From the NCBI GenBank assembly GCA_965221185.1, contig OZ244866.1:186001-250000 (forward strand): 64,000 nucleotides of DNA. The letters run 5' to 3'. Below the pieces are notes generated by a model, which was given only the letters and a program-made list of their open reading frames with translations, was not told the origin of the DNA and did not search any database. Source of the stretch: Aldehydirespirator sp965221185. GTDB lineage: Bacteria; Actinomycetota; Acidimicrobiia; Acidimicrobiales; Aldehydirespiratoraceae. The position numbers and the translations under genes are program-made. Shown here piece by piece: positions 35,137-45,667 of this stretch (position 1 is the first letter of the stretch; each line of letters begins with the position of its first letter).

Positions 35137-36837
35137 GTGTCAGTGTCAGAGGTCGTGAACCGAAGATTAGCCGACGGCCCGCCACAATCGGGAGAGGTGA
35201 CGACGCCTAGGTTGTTCGGCCGCGGTTGCGTCGCCGATGGTCTTGGGGCTCGTTGCGTCGCGGCTCTGATGGTGACGTCTGTCGTAGCCGCAGCCTGTTC
35301 GGGCGCACCCAGCGAGTCGACCCCCTTCGAGGCGTCGGGCCCTTCCGCGGTCGACCAGTCCGCCCCCCCTGATGAGTCGTCGGCAGTCGTGAGCGGCGGG
35401 CCCGGTGAGGTCGCCGAGCAGGACTGCGCCGAGTTCCTGGCGGGAACGGGACTGAGGTGCGTCTTGGTCACGGTTCCGATAGATCGGGCCGATCCGGCGG
35501 CGGGCAACACGCAGGTAAGTGTGGCGATCCGCCCCGGCACCGGCGACGAGTCGCTGGCGCCGCTTGCCGTGTTGCAGGGGGGTCCCGGTGGGGCCAGCAG
35601 CGACTTGGCGCCGTTCTTGCCGAGCCGCCCCTACGCGCAGGTGCTCATCGACCAGCGGGGCGTCGGCTTCGGCGGCTCCAGTTTCTGGTGCCATGAGTTG
35701 TTCGATGCGCTGACACAGATCATCGAGGCGACCCGCGACGAGGCCGACGTCATCGCATCGGATGCCCTTTCCGAATGCTCCGACCGCTTGAAGCGCAACC
35801 CTGTCTTCGCTCACACCACGACCGCGGCCCACGCTGCCGATGTCGTCGATGTGATGGCCGCGTTGGGATACGGGCAGTGGCTCCTCTACGGCGTGAGCTA
35901 CGGGACGACGATCGCCCTCGAGGTGCTGCGGAACGCTCCCGCGGGCCTGGCCGGCGCGGTGCTCGACGGTGTGTATCCCGGGCACCTCGATCTCGATGCC
36001 GATGTTGCCGCGGGCGCTGAGAGGGTCATCCGAGAACTCGACGAGGAGTGCAGCGTCGATCCCGCGTGCTCCGCCATTCTGGGTGGGGCCACCGACGGGG
36101 AGGGCGCGACCATGGCGGAGCTGCTCTCGGAGCTGATCCCCCGCTTCAACGCCGACCCGATGGTCGTCGCCCTGGCCGCGGAGGAGACGACCATGCAGGA
36201 GCCCCTGGACGTGTTGGTCGACGGAGACTCCGTCGCGGGGGTGGTGTTTCAGATGCTCTACAACGAGTTCACGGCGACGTTGATCCCCGGGGTACTGGCG
36301 GGCCTGGCGCGACATTCCGATGCCGAGACGGCGGACGGAGACGGTGTTGACACCGCGGCCCGCTTCGTGGCCCTGGTGGGAGTCGAGACCGCCTCCCAGC
36401 AAGCCCACGCCGGCGCCCCGGCGACCAACGCGGCCGTGACATGTGCCGAGTGGCTGCCGCTCGCGTCGGGGCCTCCCGCAGGGATCGGCGAGTTCGCAGC
36501 AGCAGTAGTGGGCGAGGGTCTGTCTGCGCAGTGCGAGCCCTGGGCGATAGCGAAGTCTCCGCTGCTGGCGGAGCCTGTGGAGGGCGATGCGCCGGTGTTG
36601 CTGATTTCGGGGTGGTTCGACCCGATCACCCCGCCGAGCTTCGCTGAGGAGGCCGCGAAGCATCTGGCGGCTTCCACGCACATTGTGAGCCGCACCCGAG
36701 GCCACGGCATCTGGGTGTGGGGCTATGACAGCTGCGTCGACCGGATCGTCGCTGACTTCCTGGACGAGCCGAGCGCCGCGCTCGACACCGCCTGCGCATC
36801 GGAGGACCGTCCGCTTCGTTGGCAGCCGCTGTTCTAA
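35137..36837 (+). CDS. exported alpha/beta hydrolase lipoprotein, TAP-type peptidase family
   Basis: 566 residues from GTG. A hydrophobic segment ends in VVAAAC, a lipobox with Cys at about residue 54, followed by a Ser/Pro/Glu-rich linker. The fold shows LQGGPGGASS (oxyanion loop), LIDQRGVGFG, the nucleophile GVSYGTT, the Asp in SGWFDPITPP and the His in RTRGHGIW. This is the arrangement of tripeptidyl aminopeptidases and mycobacterial lipoprotein hydrolases. It is probably a surface-attached peptidase or esterase. The post-stop 12-mer motif follows immediately. Confidence 0.85.
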   Translation: MSVSEVVNRRLADGPPQSGEVTTPRLFGRGCVADGLGARCVAALMVTSVVAAACSGAPSESTPFEASGPSAVDQSAPPDESSAVVSGGPGEVAEQDCAEFLAGTGLRCVLVTVPIDRADPAAGNTQVSVAIRPGTGDESLAPLAVLQGGPGGASSDLAPFLPSRPYAQVLIDQRGVGFGGSSFWCHELFDALTQIIEATRDEADVIASDALSECSDRLKRNPVFAHTTTAAHAADVVDVMAALGYGQWLLYGVSYGTTIALEVLRNAPAGLAGAVLDGVYPGHLDLDADVAAGAERVIRELDEECSVDPACSAILGGATDGEGATMAELLSELIPRFNADPMVVALAAEETTMQEPLDVLVDGDSVAGVVFQMLYNEFTATLIPGVLAGLARHSDAETADGDGVDTAARFVALVGVETASQQAHAGAPATNAAVTCAEWLPLASGPPAGIGEFAAAVVGEGLSAQCEPWAIAKSPLLAEPVEGDAPVLLISGWFDPITPPSFAEEAAKHLAASTHIVSRTRGHGIWVWGYDSCVDRIVADFLDEPSAALDTACASEDRPLRWQPLF

Positions 36838-36849
36838 GGGGCCGAGCGG
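36838..36849 (+). repeat. gene-boundary 12-mer, one mismatch
   Basis: GGGGCCGAGCGG directly follows the TAA of the alpha/beta hydrolase gene and is followed by ATAGG, matching the consensus GAGGCCGAGCGG at 11 of 12 bases. Confidence 0.6.
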
Positions 36850-36899
36850 ATAGGAGCCCTTGGGTGGCAGCCTCTTCGCTGGGGCTACAGACTGGGGCC

Positions 36900-37691
36900 A
36901 TGATCCTCGAAGGACGAACCGTGCTGGTGGTGGGCGTCGGCCCCGGACTCGGCGCCAGCTGCGCCCGCCTGGCGCTGCGCGACGGCGCCAACGTGGCGGT
37001 GATGGCCCGCAATGCCGACCGCCTCGAAGCCGCGGCCGCACAGTTGGACCCCAGCGGCGAGCGGGTGGTGGCCTGTCCCGGCGACATCACCAGCCAGGAC
37101 GACTGCACGGACGCAGCCGACGCGGCGGCCGAACGGTTCGGGGCGCTTCACGCGGTCATCAATGTGGCCGCCCTCGACACCCGCCACGGGCCTTTCGAAC
37201 AGCTCACCGACGACGACTGGACGGCCAACCTCACCGTCAACGTGCTGGGCACGGTCCATGTGGTCCGCGCGGTGTCGCCTCACATGGCTGCGGCGGGCGG
37301 CGGGTCGGTGGTGCTGATCGGCTCGCAGGCGTCGATGCGGCCGGTGGGGGTATTCCCCCAGAGCGCCTACGGCGCGGCCAAGTCGGCGCTGCTGTCGTTG
37401 GCCCGCGACTTGGCCTCGGAGCTGGGCCCCTCGGGGATCAGGGTCAATACGGTCGTGCCGTCGTGGATGTGGGGGCCAAACGTGGAGTTCTACTGCCTGT
37501 GGCAGGCCGGCGAGCGGGGCATCACCGCTGAGGAGGTCAAGCACGAGATCGCCCAGCAGATGGCCCTGCGGGAGATGCCCACCGACTCTGATGTGGCCGA
37601 GGCGGCGGTGTTCCTGGCCTCGGAGCGGGCCCGGATGATCACCGGCCAGTCGCTGCTGGTCAACGCCGGGGACTTCTATCCGGTCGCCTGA
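36900..37691 (+). CDS. short-chain dehydrogenase/reductase
   Basis: 263 residues from ATG 36900. The cofactor loop is VVGVGPGLGASCARLA, a variant of TGxxxGIG. NVAALDTRHG replaces the usual NNAG. The catalytic set is Ser in LIGSQASM and YGAAK. The C-terminus ITGQSLLVNAGDFY is typical. The reaction is NAD(P)-dependent oxidation or reduction of an unknown alcohol. The long substrate loop (WMWGPNVEFYCLWQAG) matches SDRs of actinobacterial acyl or sterol metabolism. Confidence 0.88.
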   Translation: MILEGRTVLVVGVGPGLGASCARLALRDGANVAVMARNADRLEAAAAQLDPSGERVVACPGDITSQDDCTDAADAAAERFGALHAVINVAALDTRHGPFEQLTDDDWTANLTVNVLGTVHVVRAVSPHMAAAGGGSVVLIGSQASMRPVGVFPQSAYGAAKSALLSLARDLASELGPSGIRVNTVVPSWMWGPNVEFYCLWQAGERGITAEEVKHEIAQQMALREMPTDSDVAEAAVFLASERARMITGQSLLVNAGDFYPVA

Positions 37692-37717
37692 CCGGGCGAC
37701 AGCCAACCTCGGCCAAG

Positions 37718-37729
37718 CCGCTCGGCCTC
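37718..37729 (-). repeat. GAGGCCGAGCGG gene-boundary 12-mer
   Basis: Exact match on the minus strand, between the SDR gene and ccmA, 57 bp before the ccmA start. Confidence 0.65.
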
Positions 37730-37786
37730 ATACGCTTGGGGAGTGGCCCAGGCCTCCAAGCCCGTCCCGAACCTGCCGGCCGAGCT

Positions 37787-38431
37787 GTGAGCGCGTTGCG
37801 CCTGCGCGGCGCAGTCGTGCTGCTGGGGGGCTTCCCGGCGCTGGCCGGGGTCGACCTCTCCATCGAGCGCGGCGAGGTCGTTGTGGTGCGGGGGTCCAAC
37901 GGCACTGGCAAGTCCACCCTGCTGCACCTGTGCGCCGGGCTGTTGCCGCTGGCCGGCGGACAGGGCGAGGTGCTGGGATCCGATCTGGGCGCCGACCGGG
38001 CCGCGGTGCGTCGCCGGGTGGGCCTGATGGGCCACGACACCGCTCTCTACAGCGAGTTGAGCGCGTCTGAGAACCTCCGCCTCTGGGCCCGAGCCTCTCG
38101 GGTAGGCGAGGCCGATGTGCCCGGAGCGCTCGACCGCCTCGGTCTGCCCTCGCGCCTGCGGGATGTGCCCACCGCTCGACTGTCGGCGGGGCAGCGCCGC
38201 CGGGTGGCACTGGCCGCGATCGTGGTGCGCCGGCCCGAGTTGTGGCTGCTCGACGAGCCCCATGCCGGGCTCGATTCCGAGGGGCGCGAGATCGTGGGCA
38301 GCATCGTGACGGCCGCGGCCGCGGCCGGTGCCGTCGTGATGCTGGCCTCCCATGAGACCGGCCCCGCTGACGACCTGGCCACACGAACCGTGACCATGGC
38401 CGGAGGGACGGTGAGCGCGGGTGAGGGGTGA
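37787..38431 (+). CDS. ccmA: heme exporter ATP-binding protein
   Basis: 214 residues from GTG. ABC ATPase with Walker A GSNGTGKST, a signature RLSAGQRRRVALAA (LSAGQ as in CcmA) and Walker B LWLLDEPHAGLD. With CcmB it powers release of heme-loaded CcmE in System I cytochrome c maturation. First gene of the ccm operon; its stop overlaps the ccmB start. Confidence 0.9.
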   Translation: MSALRLRGAVVLLGGFPALAGVDLSIERGEVVVVRGSNGTGKSTLLHLCAGLLPLAGGQGEVLGSDLGADRAAVRRRVGLMGHDTALYSELSASENLRLWARASRVGEADVPGALDRLGLPSRLRDVPTARLSAGQRRRVALAAIVVRRPELWLLDEPHAGLDSEGREIVGSIVTAAAAAGAVVMLASHETGPADDLATRTVTMAGGTVSAGEG

Positions 38432-39153
38432 GGGAGCGCCCACGCGATGGCAGGGCGGTCCGCATGTGGCGTGAACTGGGCCTGTTCGCGGCCGACGCCC
38501 GGCTGGTGGCGGCCAAGGATCTGCGGATCGAGTGGCGGGCCCGCACCACGCTGGGACAGGTCGTGCCGTTCGCGCTGCTGGTTCTGGTGCTCTTCGGGTT
38601 CGCACTGAACGCCAACCGGCCGACGCTGCGGCTGGCCACGCCGGGCCTGCTGTGGATGACCGTGCTGTTCGTGACCATGGTGGCGGTGCAACGCTCGGTG
38701 GCGGTGGAGTCCACCGACGGCGCCCAACGGATGCTGTTGCTCAGCGGCATGGCCCCCGCGGCTGCTTTCCTGGGCAAGGCCGCGGCTGTGGCCTTGCAGC
38801 TGCTGGTGGTGGCCGCGCTGCTGGTGCCGGGCGTGGTGCTGCTGTACGACGCGGAGATCGAGTCTCTGCTGCTGATTGTGGCGACGGCGGTGGTGGCGAC
38901 TGCCGGGCTGGCAGCCGCCGGTAGCCTGCTCGGTGCTGTGGTAGCAGGAGTGCGAGCCCATCAGACGGTCCTGCCGATCCTGCTGTTGCCGGTGGTGGCT
39001 CCGGTGCTGATCGCCGCGACGCGGGCATTCGAGGACGCGCTGGGCACCGCCGCGGTGAACGGCTGGTCGTGGGTGGGGCTGCTTGCCGGCTTCGCCGTCG
39101 CCAACGTTGCTCTGGGCGCGGTCGCCTACGGTCCCTTAATGGAGGACGCATGA
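38428..39153 (+). CDS. ccmB: heme exporter membrane protein
   Basis: 241 residues from GTG overlapping ccmA (GTGA); ATG at 38464 is an alternative. Six hydrophobic segments between about residues 45 and 235. AAKDLRIEWRAR near the N-terminus matches the cytoplasmic CcmB motif that precedes the first helix. It is the permease partner of CcmA. The stop overlaps the ccmC ATG. Confidence 0.88.
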   Translation: MRERPRDGRAVRMWRELGLFAADARLVAAKDLRIEWRARTTLGQVVPFALLVLVLFGFALNANRPTLRLATPGLLWMTVLFVTMVAVQRSVAVESTDGAQRMLLLSGMAPAAAFLGKAAAVALQLLVVAALLVPGVVLLYDAEIESLLLIVATAVVATAGLAAAGSLLGAVVAGVRAHQTVLPILLLPVVAPVLIAATRAFEDALGTAAVNGWSWVGLLAGFAVANVALGAVAYGPLMEDA

Positions 39154-39920
39154 CCGTCGACGCATCCGGCGGTCCCGAGCCTCTCGCCCGGTATCTGGGC
39201 GGCCCAGCTCGCACCGGTTCCCGCTTCACCCTCTGGCTCGGTGCGGCAACCCTGGCCGGGATAGCCGCAGTGGCGGCGCTGGGCCTGCTGGCCGTGCCGG
39301 CCGACGACGTGCAGGGCGACGCGGTTCGCATCATCTTCGTGCACGTGCCGTCGGCTCTGGGGGCCTACGCCGCGTTCGGGCTCACCGCGCTCGGGTCGGT
39401 CATGTGGCTGTGGCGACGCTCGGTGTGGTGGGACATCACCGCCCACGCCGGAGCGGAGGTCGCGGTGCTGCTGTGCGGCCTCACGCTGGTCACGGGCATG
39501 CTCTGGGGCCGGCCCACCTGGGGCACCTACTGGGAGTGGGGCGACGTGCGCCTCGTCACCACCCTCATCCTGTTCCTGGTGATGGTCGGGTACCTGTCGG
39601 TGCGTGCCCTCGGCGGCGACGCTGGCTCCGTCGCCACCCGGGCCGCGGTGGTCGGGCTGGTCGGCGCGGTCAACATCGGAATCGTCAACCGGTCGGTGAA
39701 CTGGTGGGCCAACCGCACCCTGCACCAGCAGTCCTCCCTCGCCGACGGCAAGCTCGAGGATCTGACGCTGTTCACGTTGTTCCTGGCGCTGGTGGTGGCC
39801 GCGATGGCGATCCTGTGGATGGTCGTGCACCGCTTCCGCATCGGGTGGCTCGAGCGCCAGCTGGCCGACCGGCACCTCGATGAGGCGCTCCGAGCCCGCC
39901 GAGCGGAGGCCGGGCTGTGA
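39150..39920 (+). CDS. ccmC: heme-handling membrane protein, WWD-domain
   Basis: 256 residues, six TM helices. CcmC presents heme to CcmE through a Trp-rich periplasmic loop flanked by two His. Here that loop reads GMLWGRPTWGTYWEWGDVRL, close to the canonical WGTWWxWD but with Gly before Asp. HVPSA holds the first axial His, and the second lies near NRTLHQQSS. It overlaps ccmB and ccmD by four bases each. Confidence 0.9.
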   Translation: MTVDASGGPEPLARYLGGPARTGSRFTLWLGAATLAGIAAVAALGLLAVPADDVQGDAVRIIFVHVPSALGAYAAFGLTALGSVMWLWRRSVWWDITAHAGAEVAVLLCGLTLVTGMLWGRPTWGTYWEWGDVRLVTTLILFLVMVGYLSVRALGGDAGSVATRAAVVGLVGAVNIGIVNRSVNWWANRTLHQQSSLADGKLEDLTLFTLFLALVVAAMAILWMVVHRFRIGWLERQLADRHLDEALRARRAEAGL

Positions 39921-40054
39921 GCCACGCCTCCTACGTGTTGAGCGCTTGGGGCGTGACGCTGGTCGTCGGCGGGCTCTATGCCGTCGCCCTCAGGCTGCGG
40001 GGCCGGAGGCTGTTGCGCCGCGCTCGAGCCGAGCAGAGCAACGACGGAGAATGA
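39917..40054 (+). CDS. ccmD: CcmD-like small membrane protein
   Basis: 45 residues from a GTG that overlaps the ccmC stop (GTGA). One TM helix at about residues 6-25 (YVLSAWGVTLVVGGLYAVAL) followed by a basic tail (RLRGRRLLRRARAEQ), exactly the CcmD pattern. CcmD is needed to release holo-CcmE from the ABC complex. Assignment rests on size, topology and position between ccmC and ccmE, because CcmD sequences are poorly conserved. Confidence 0.8.
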   Translation: MSHASYVLSAWGVTLVVGGLYAVALRLRGRRLLRRARAEQSNDGE

Positions 40055-40060
40055 GAGACC

Positions 40061-40639
40061 ATGGATGACGCTGCGACGGGCATGGACGAGACGGACACGG
40101 AACAGACAGCAATCGCAGACACGGAGCTCTCGCCGCTAACCCCGCGGCCAGGACCGCGGTCCCAACGAGCGAGACGCTCCATCGCGCTGGTGGTCGTGGT
40201 GGGCGTGGCCGCCGCAGTGTCCCTGCTCATAACCAACCTCCTGGGCGACGCCTCGCTGTTCTTCTACAACGCCGACGAGGCAGTGGAGCGCCGCGACGAG
40301 TTGGCCTCCGAGCGCTTCCACCTTCAGGGGACGCCCCTCTCTGCCCCGGTGCACACCTTCTGGGACGACCGCCCGGTGCTGGCCTTCTCCGTCGGCTTCG
40401 ACGGAGCGGTGGTGGACGTCGTCCACATCGGCGACCCGCCCGAACTGTTCCAGCCCGGCGTGCCCGTGGTCCTCGAAGGCGCCTGGCGGCAAGGCCCCGG
40501 CCCGGGGCCCGTGATCGCCGAGGACGGCTGGCACTTCGCATCGGACCGGATGCTGGTCAAACACGACAACGACTACCGCGACCGCGACAGCTACGAGGAG
40601 CGCATCGACGAAGCCGAGGAAGGCGGCTCGCTACCGTGA
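40061..40639 (+). CDS. ccmE: periplasmic heme chaperone
   Basis: 192 residues: a cytoplasmic acidic N-terminus, TM helix at about 40-60, then the beta-barrel heme chaperone domain. The heme-attachment motif is LVKHDNDY, with His168 and Tyr172 in the canonical HxxxY spacing (bacterial type, not the Cys variant). The tail is strongly acidic. It starts 6 bp after ccmD. Confidence 0.9.
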   Translation: MDDAATGMDETDTEQTAIADTELSPLTPRPGPRSQRARRSIALVVVVGVAAAVSLLITNLLGDASLFFYNADEAVERRDELASERFHLQGTPLSAPVHTFWDDRPVLAFSVGFDGAVVDVVHIGDPPELFQPGVPVVLEGAWRQGPGPGPVIAEDGWHFASDRMLVKHDNDYRDRDSYEERIDEAEEGGSLP

Positions 40640-40641
40640 TC

Positions 40642-40653
40642 CCGCTCGGCCTC
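40642..40653 (-). repeat. GAGGCCGAGCGG gene-boundary 12-mer
   Basis: Exact minus-strand match in the 40-bp gap between ccmE and ccmF, starting 3 bp after the ccmE stop. It is the only non-overlapping gap of any size inside the ccm operon. Confidence 0.65.
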
Positions 40654-40679
40654 TGGTCACCTCGCTCGCCGCGGCGTCG

Positions 40680-42646
<1,967 letters not shown>

Positions 42647-42650
<4 letters not shown>

Positions 42651-43201
42651 GCGATCCGGCGATCCGGCGCCGGCGGGCGGTGTGGATCGCGCTGCCGGTG
42701 GCCGTGGCGATCGGGCTGCTGGTGCTGGTGCTGGCCACCCGGGACTCCGCGTCGGTGCGCAACGCCTCCAGCCCCATCCTGGGCAAGCTCGCGCCGCCGG
42801 CCGTCGGCATCACCACCGCGGGCGAGTCCTTCGACCTCGACGACTGGCGAGGCCGCTGGGTGATCGTGAACTTCTTCCAGAGCACCTGTGTGCCCTGCAT
42901 CATGGAGCACCCCGAGTTGGTCGCCTTCAGCGAGCGCCACGCACCGGCGGGCGATGCCGAGATCGTGTCGGTGGTGTTCGACGACAGCGTCGAAAACGTA
43001 CGCCGATTCTTCGAGGCCAACGGCGGAGACTGGCCCGTGCTGGTGGAGGGCGGGAGCGAGGCGGCGATCGCCTACGGCGTCACCGGCGTGCCCGAGTCCT
43101 ATCTCGTGGCCCCATCGGGGGCGGTGGTGTGGAAGCAGCTCGGGGGCGTGACCGCTGACGGCATTGACGACGTGATCGACCGGCTCATCGCGGGGTCATG
43201 A
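42647..43201 (+). CDS. ccmG: thiol:disulfide interchange protein, CcmG/DsbE-like
   Basis: 184 residues from GTG overlapping ccmF. One N-terminal TM anchor (about 11-30) and a periplasmic thioredoxin fold with the redox pair in STCVPC and the cis-Pro in GVTGVPESYLV. It reduces the CxxCH cysteines of apocytochrome c. The active site CVPC differs from the CxPC of most CcmG only in the X residue. Stop and next start overlap (ATGA). Confidence 0.88.
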
Positions 43202-44571
43202 GGGCACGCACCGTCAGCTGGATCGCGGCTGTCGTGGTGGCCGCGGCCGCCTTCGTGTACGGGTCGCTGGGCGAGGGCCCTCCGCAAACCAATGCCGACC
43301 GCGTCGGGGCCCTGGCCCAGGACTTCGCCTGCCCGGTCTGCGCGGGCCAGTCGGTGGCCGAGAGCGACGTGCCCGTGGCCCGCGAGATCCGGCGGCGGAT
43401 AGCGGTGTGGGTGGACGAGGGCCGCAGCGACGCCTACATCCGCGCCCAGCTCGTGGCCGCCTACGACACCGACATCGACTACAACCCCTCCGGCTCCGGA
43501 ATCACCGGCCTGGTGTGGATCCTTCCGCTGCTCGCCGGAGGTGGCATCGCGGCCGTGCTGGTCGTGATGCTGCGACCCGGCCGCGGTCCGGCCCTCGCTG
43601 GCGCCACACCGCCCCCGGATGGACGCCGGCGCCGTTGGCGCAACGCGGCGGTGTGGACCGTCGCCATTGTGGCGGTGGCCGGTGCCGCGGGGGTCTTGGT
43701 GGCCCGGTCTTCCGGCAGCCGCGGCGCCGGCGGCTCCATCACCGGCGAGATCCGCTCCACCGCCCGCGAGATGATCTTCGAGGCCCAGTCGCGGCTGGCC
43801 GACGGCGACATGGCCGGTGCCATCGCCGCCTACGACGAGGCGCTGCAGCTCCAGCCCTCCAACGTGGAGGCCCTCACCTACCGGGGCTGGCTCACTTCCC
43901 GCCGAGGAGACCGAGCCACCGCAGTGGAGTATCTCGACGACGCCATCGCCGTGGATCCCGCCTACCCCGACGCTCGGCTGTTCCGCGCCATCGTGGCCCT
44001 GGAGGAGGGTGACGGCGCCGCTGCAGCCCAGGAGCTGGCCGTGTTCGACTCGCTGGACCCGCCTCCCTACGCCGAGGAGTTGCTGGCCCAGGCCAGGGTG
44101 CGCGAGCGGGTGGCCGAGGCCCGCGACGCGGCCGCTCTGCAGGCTGTCGATGCCCTGGCCGCCTTCGAGGAGCGCGCACCCTTCAGCGAGACCGCGCTGT
44201 CGGTGCCCGACGCGCTCATCGCGGCCGAGGCCCTTGCCAACCGGGGCGATCTGCTCGAGGCAGTGCAGTTCCTCGACTGGGTGCTGGAGTCCCGTCCCGA
44301 TGACCCCGACGCCCTGGCTGGCCGGGGCTGGCTGCTGGCCCGCAGCGGCGACCCTGAGCTGGTGGCGCTCGGCGTCGACTACCTGGACGCCGCCCTGGCC
44401 GCTGATCCGGCCAACCCCAGGGGTCTGGTGTATCGGGCGTTCGCCCGCTGGCAGCTAGGCGACGTTGCAGCCGCCCGGACCGACCTCAACGCCTTCGATG
44501 TTCTGCAGTACCGGCCACCCGATCTGGTCCGCCTGGTCGAGTCCCAGGGCCTGCGAGATGCACTCGGCTGA
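43198..44571 (+). CDS. ccmH: CcmH-like domain fused to CcmI-like TPR protein
   Basis: 457 residues. An N-terminal TM helix, then the redox motif FACPVCAGQSVAESD (canonical RCPVCQNQSIADS) and a three-helix CcmH fold ending in a second TM at about 100-120. A third TM lies near 150-170. From 185 on, tetratricopeptide repeats follow (GDMAGAIAAYDEALQLQPSNVEAL and two or three later units). In E. coli the TPR part belongs to CcmH's own C-terminus or to CcmI, where it holds apocytochrome. Last gene of the operon, followed by a hairpin. Confidence 0.87.
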   Translation: MRARTVSWIAAVVVAAAAFVYGSLGEGPPQTNADRVGALAQDFACPVCAGQSVAESDVPVAREIRRRIAVWVDEGRSDAYIRAQLVAAYDTDIDYNPSGSGITGLVWILPLLAGGGIAAVLVVMLRPGRGPALAGATPPPDGRRRRWRNAAVWTVAIVAVAGAAGVLVARSSGSRGAGGSITGEIRSTAREMIFEAQSRLADGDMAGAIAAYDEALQLQPSNVEALTYRGWLTSRRGDRATAVEYLDDAIAVDPAYPDARLFRAIVALEEGDGAAAAQELAVFDSLDPPPYAEELLAQARVRERVAEARDAAALQAVDALAAFEERAPFSETALSVPDALIAAEALANRGDLLEAVQFLDWVLESRPDDPDALAGRGWLLARSGDPELVALGVDYLDAALAADPANPRGLVYRAFARWQLGDVAAARTDLNAFDVLQYRPPDLVRLVESQGLRDALG

Positions 44572-44604
44572 TCTAACGGCTTGCGGTCGCAAGAGTCTCT
44601 TTCC

Positions 44605-44631
44605 GATTCTCTGGGATAATTCCAGAGAATC
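44605..44631. terminator. bidirectional hairpin terminator after the ccm operon
   Basis: GATTCTCTGG (44605-44614) and CCAGAGAATC (44622-44631) form a perfect 10-bp stem with a 7-base loop. It lies between convergent genes (ccmH ends 44571, the next ends 44644). No long U tract follows on either strand, as is common in high-GC genomes. Confidence 0.65.
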
Positions 44632-44643
44632 GCCATCAAAGGC

Positions 44644-45618
44644 TCATGGCTGGCCGCTAAGGCGGTCGTGGCCGGCCCTAAGGAAGGCGACCGCCGCGCC
44701 GTAGTGGTCCTCGGCCGAGACCAGGTCGCTGAACGGGAGCGAGGCGCCGTTGAAGCTGGTCTCGTTCCAGAAGGGGTCGGACCGGTCGACGTCGCCCCAG
44801 GCGGCCACGTAGATGTAGGGCTCGTCGTGGGAGCGGTCCCCGGGGGAAAAGCCGTAGGTGGCCCGCCGGCCCGACTCCGCCCCGCCGGCGGCGATGGCCG
44901 GGTCGAAATGCCCGGGCCACAGCTGCACCCGCTCTGGATCGACCGCCCCACCGGAGAAGCGCAACTCCTCCAGCGCGGCGGTGGCCAGGCCGAACCAGGC
45001 GCCCAGGAACTCGCCCACCTCCGCCCGGGCGTCGAGCGGACGGTCGATGTCGCCCAGCTCGGGGCTGTCGTGCTCGGCTGCGGTGGTGCCCGGGGAAACG
45101 CCGACGAATTCGCCGGCCTCGCGCAGGGTCGTGATGGTGGTGGAGCGGGCCCGCATCGCCGCCTGGACCACCAGCTGGTCGCCGACCACCCGCACCTGGG
45201 TGTCGTCGCCGAAGAACGGAGTGCCGAACCCGCCGCGCGTATAGCGCAGCCCGAACTTGCCGTTGCATCGGTAGCGGGCCTCGGCCACAACCGAGTACGC
45301 CAGCCGGTGGAAGTCGAACAGAGCTTCCGGGTAGCCCGGGGGCAGCTCGGGCAGCTGCCGGCGGGCTCCCAGCCAGCGGTCCGCGGCGAAGCCGGCCAGC
45401 TCCGGCCGGGCCGCGATCAGCTCGTCCCAGGTGAGATCTCCTCCGGAGTGGGGCGCCACCAGCGAACCCGCGCCCGAGGGGTCGGCGGGGTCGTCGGCCC
45501 AGAACGGACCCTCGGCCACCGCCGGGGGGCTGGGCTCCAACACTCGCACTTCGTAGCGGTCGCCGACGACGGCCGTGGCCTCGGCGGCCGGATCGTGAGC
45601 GGGGGCGTGGTCGTTCAT
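44644..45618 (-). CDS. conserved hypothetical protein, DUF5996-like
   Basis: 324 residues, soluble. The order of motifs is GWLAARRQL-like N-terminus, a GKFGLRYTRGGFGTPFF region, and a C-terminal VQLWPGHFDPAIAAGG, YGFSPGDRSHDEPYIYVAAWG and FWN stretch. The LWPxHFD, SPGD and PYxYV elements recall DUF5996-type proteins, of unknown function. That is a weak resemblance from memory. It is divergent from the DUF3179 gene with only 49 bp between starts. Confidence 0.55.
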   Translation of the reverse strand: MNDHAPAHDPAAEATAVVGDRYEVRVLEPSPPAVAEGPFWADDPADPSGAGSLVAPHSGGDLTWDELIAARPELAGFAADRWLGARRQLPELPPGYPEALFDFHRLAYSVVAEARYRCNGKFGLRYTRGGFGTPFFGDDTQVRVVGDQLVVQAAMRARSTTITTLREAGEFVGVSPGTTAAEHDSPELGDIDRPLDARAEVGEFLGAWFGLATAALEELRFSGGAVDPERVQLWPGHFDPAIAAGGAESGRRATYGFSPGDRSHDEPYIYVAAWGDVDRSDPFWNETSFNGASLPFSDLVSAEDHYGAAVAFLRAGHDRLSGQP

Positions 45619-45667
45619 GGGGCGACTTCCTGTGATCGGAGAGTGCGTGACGTTAGGTTGCTCCAAT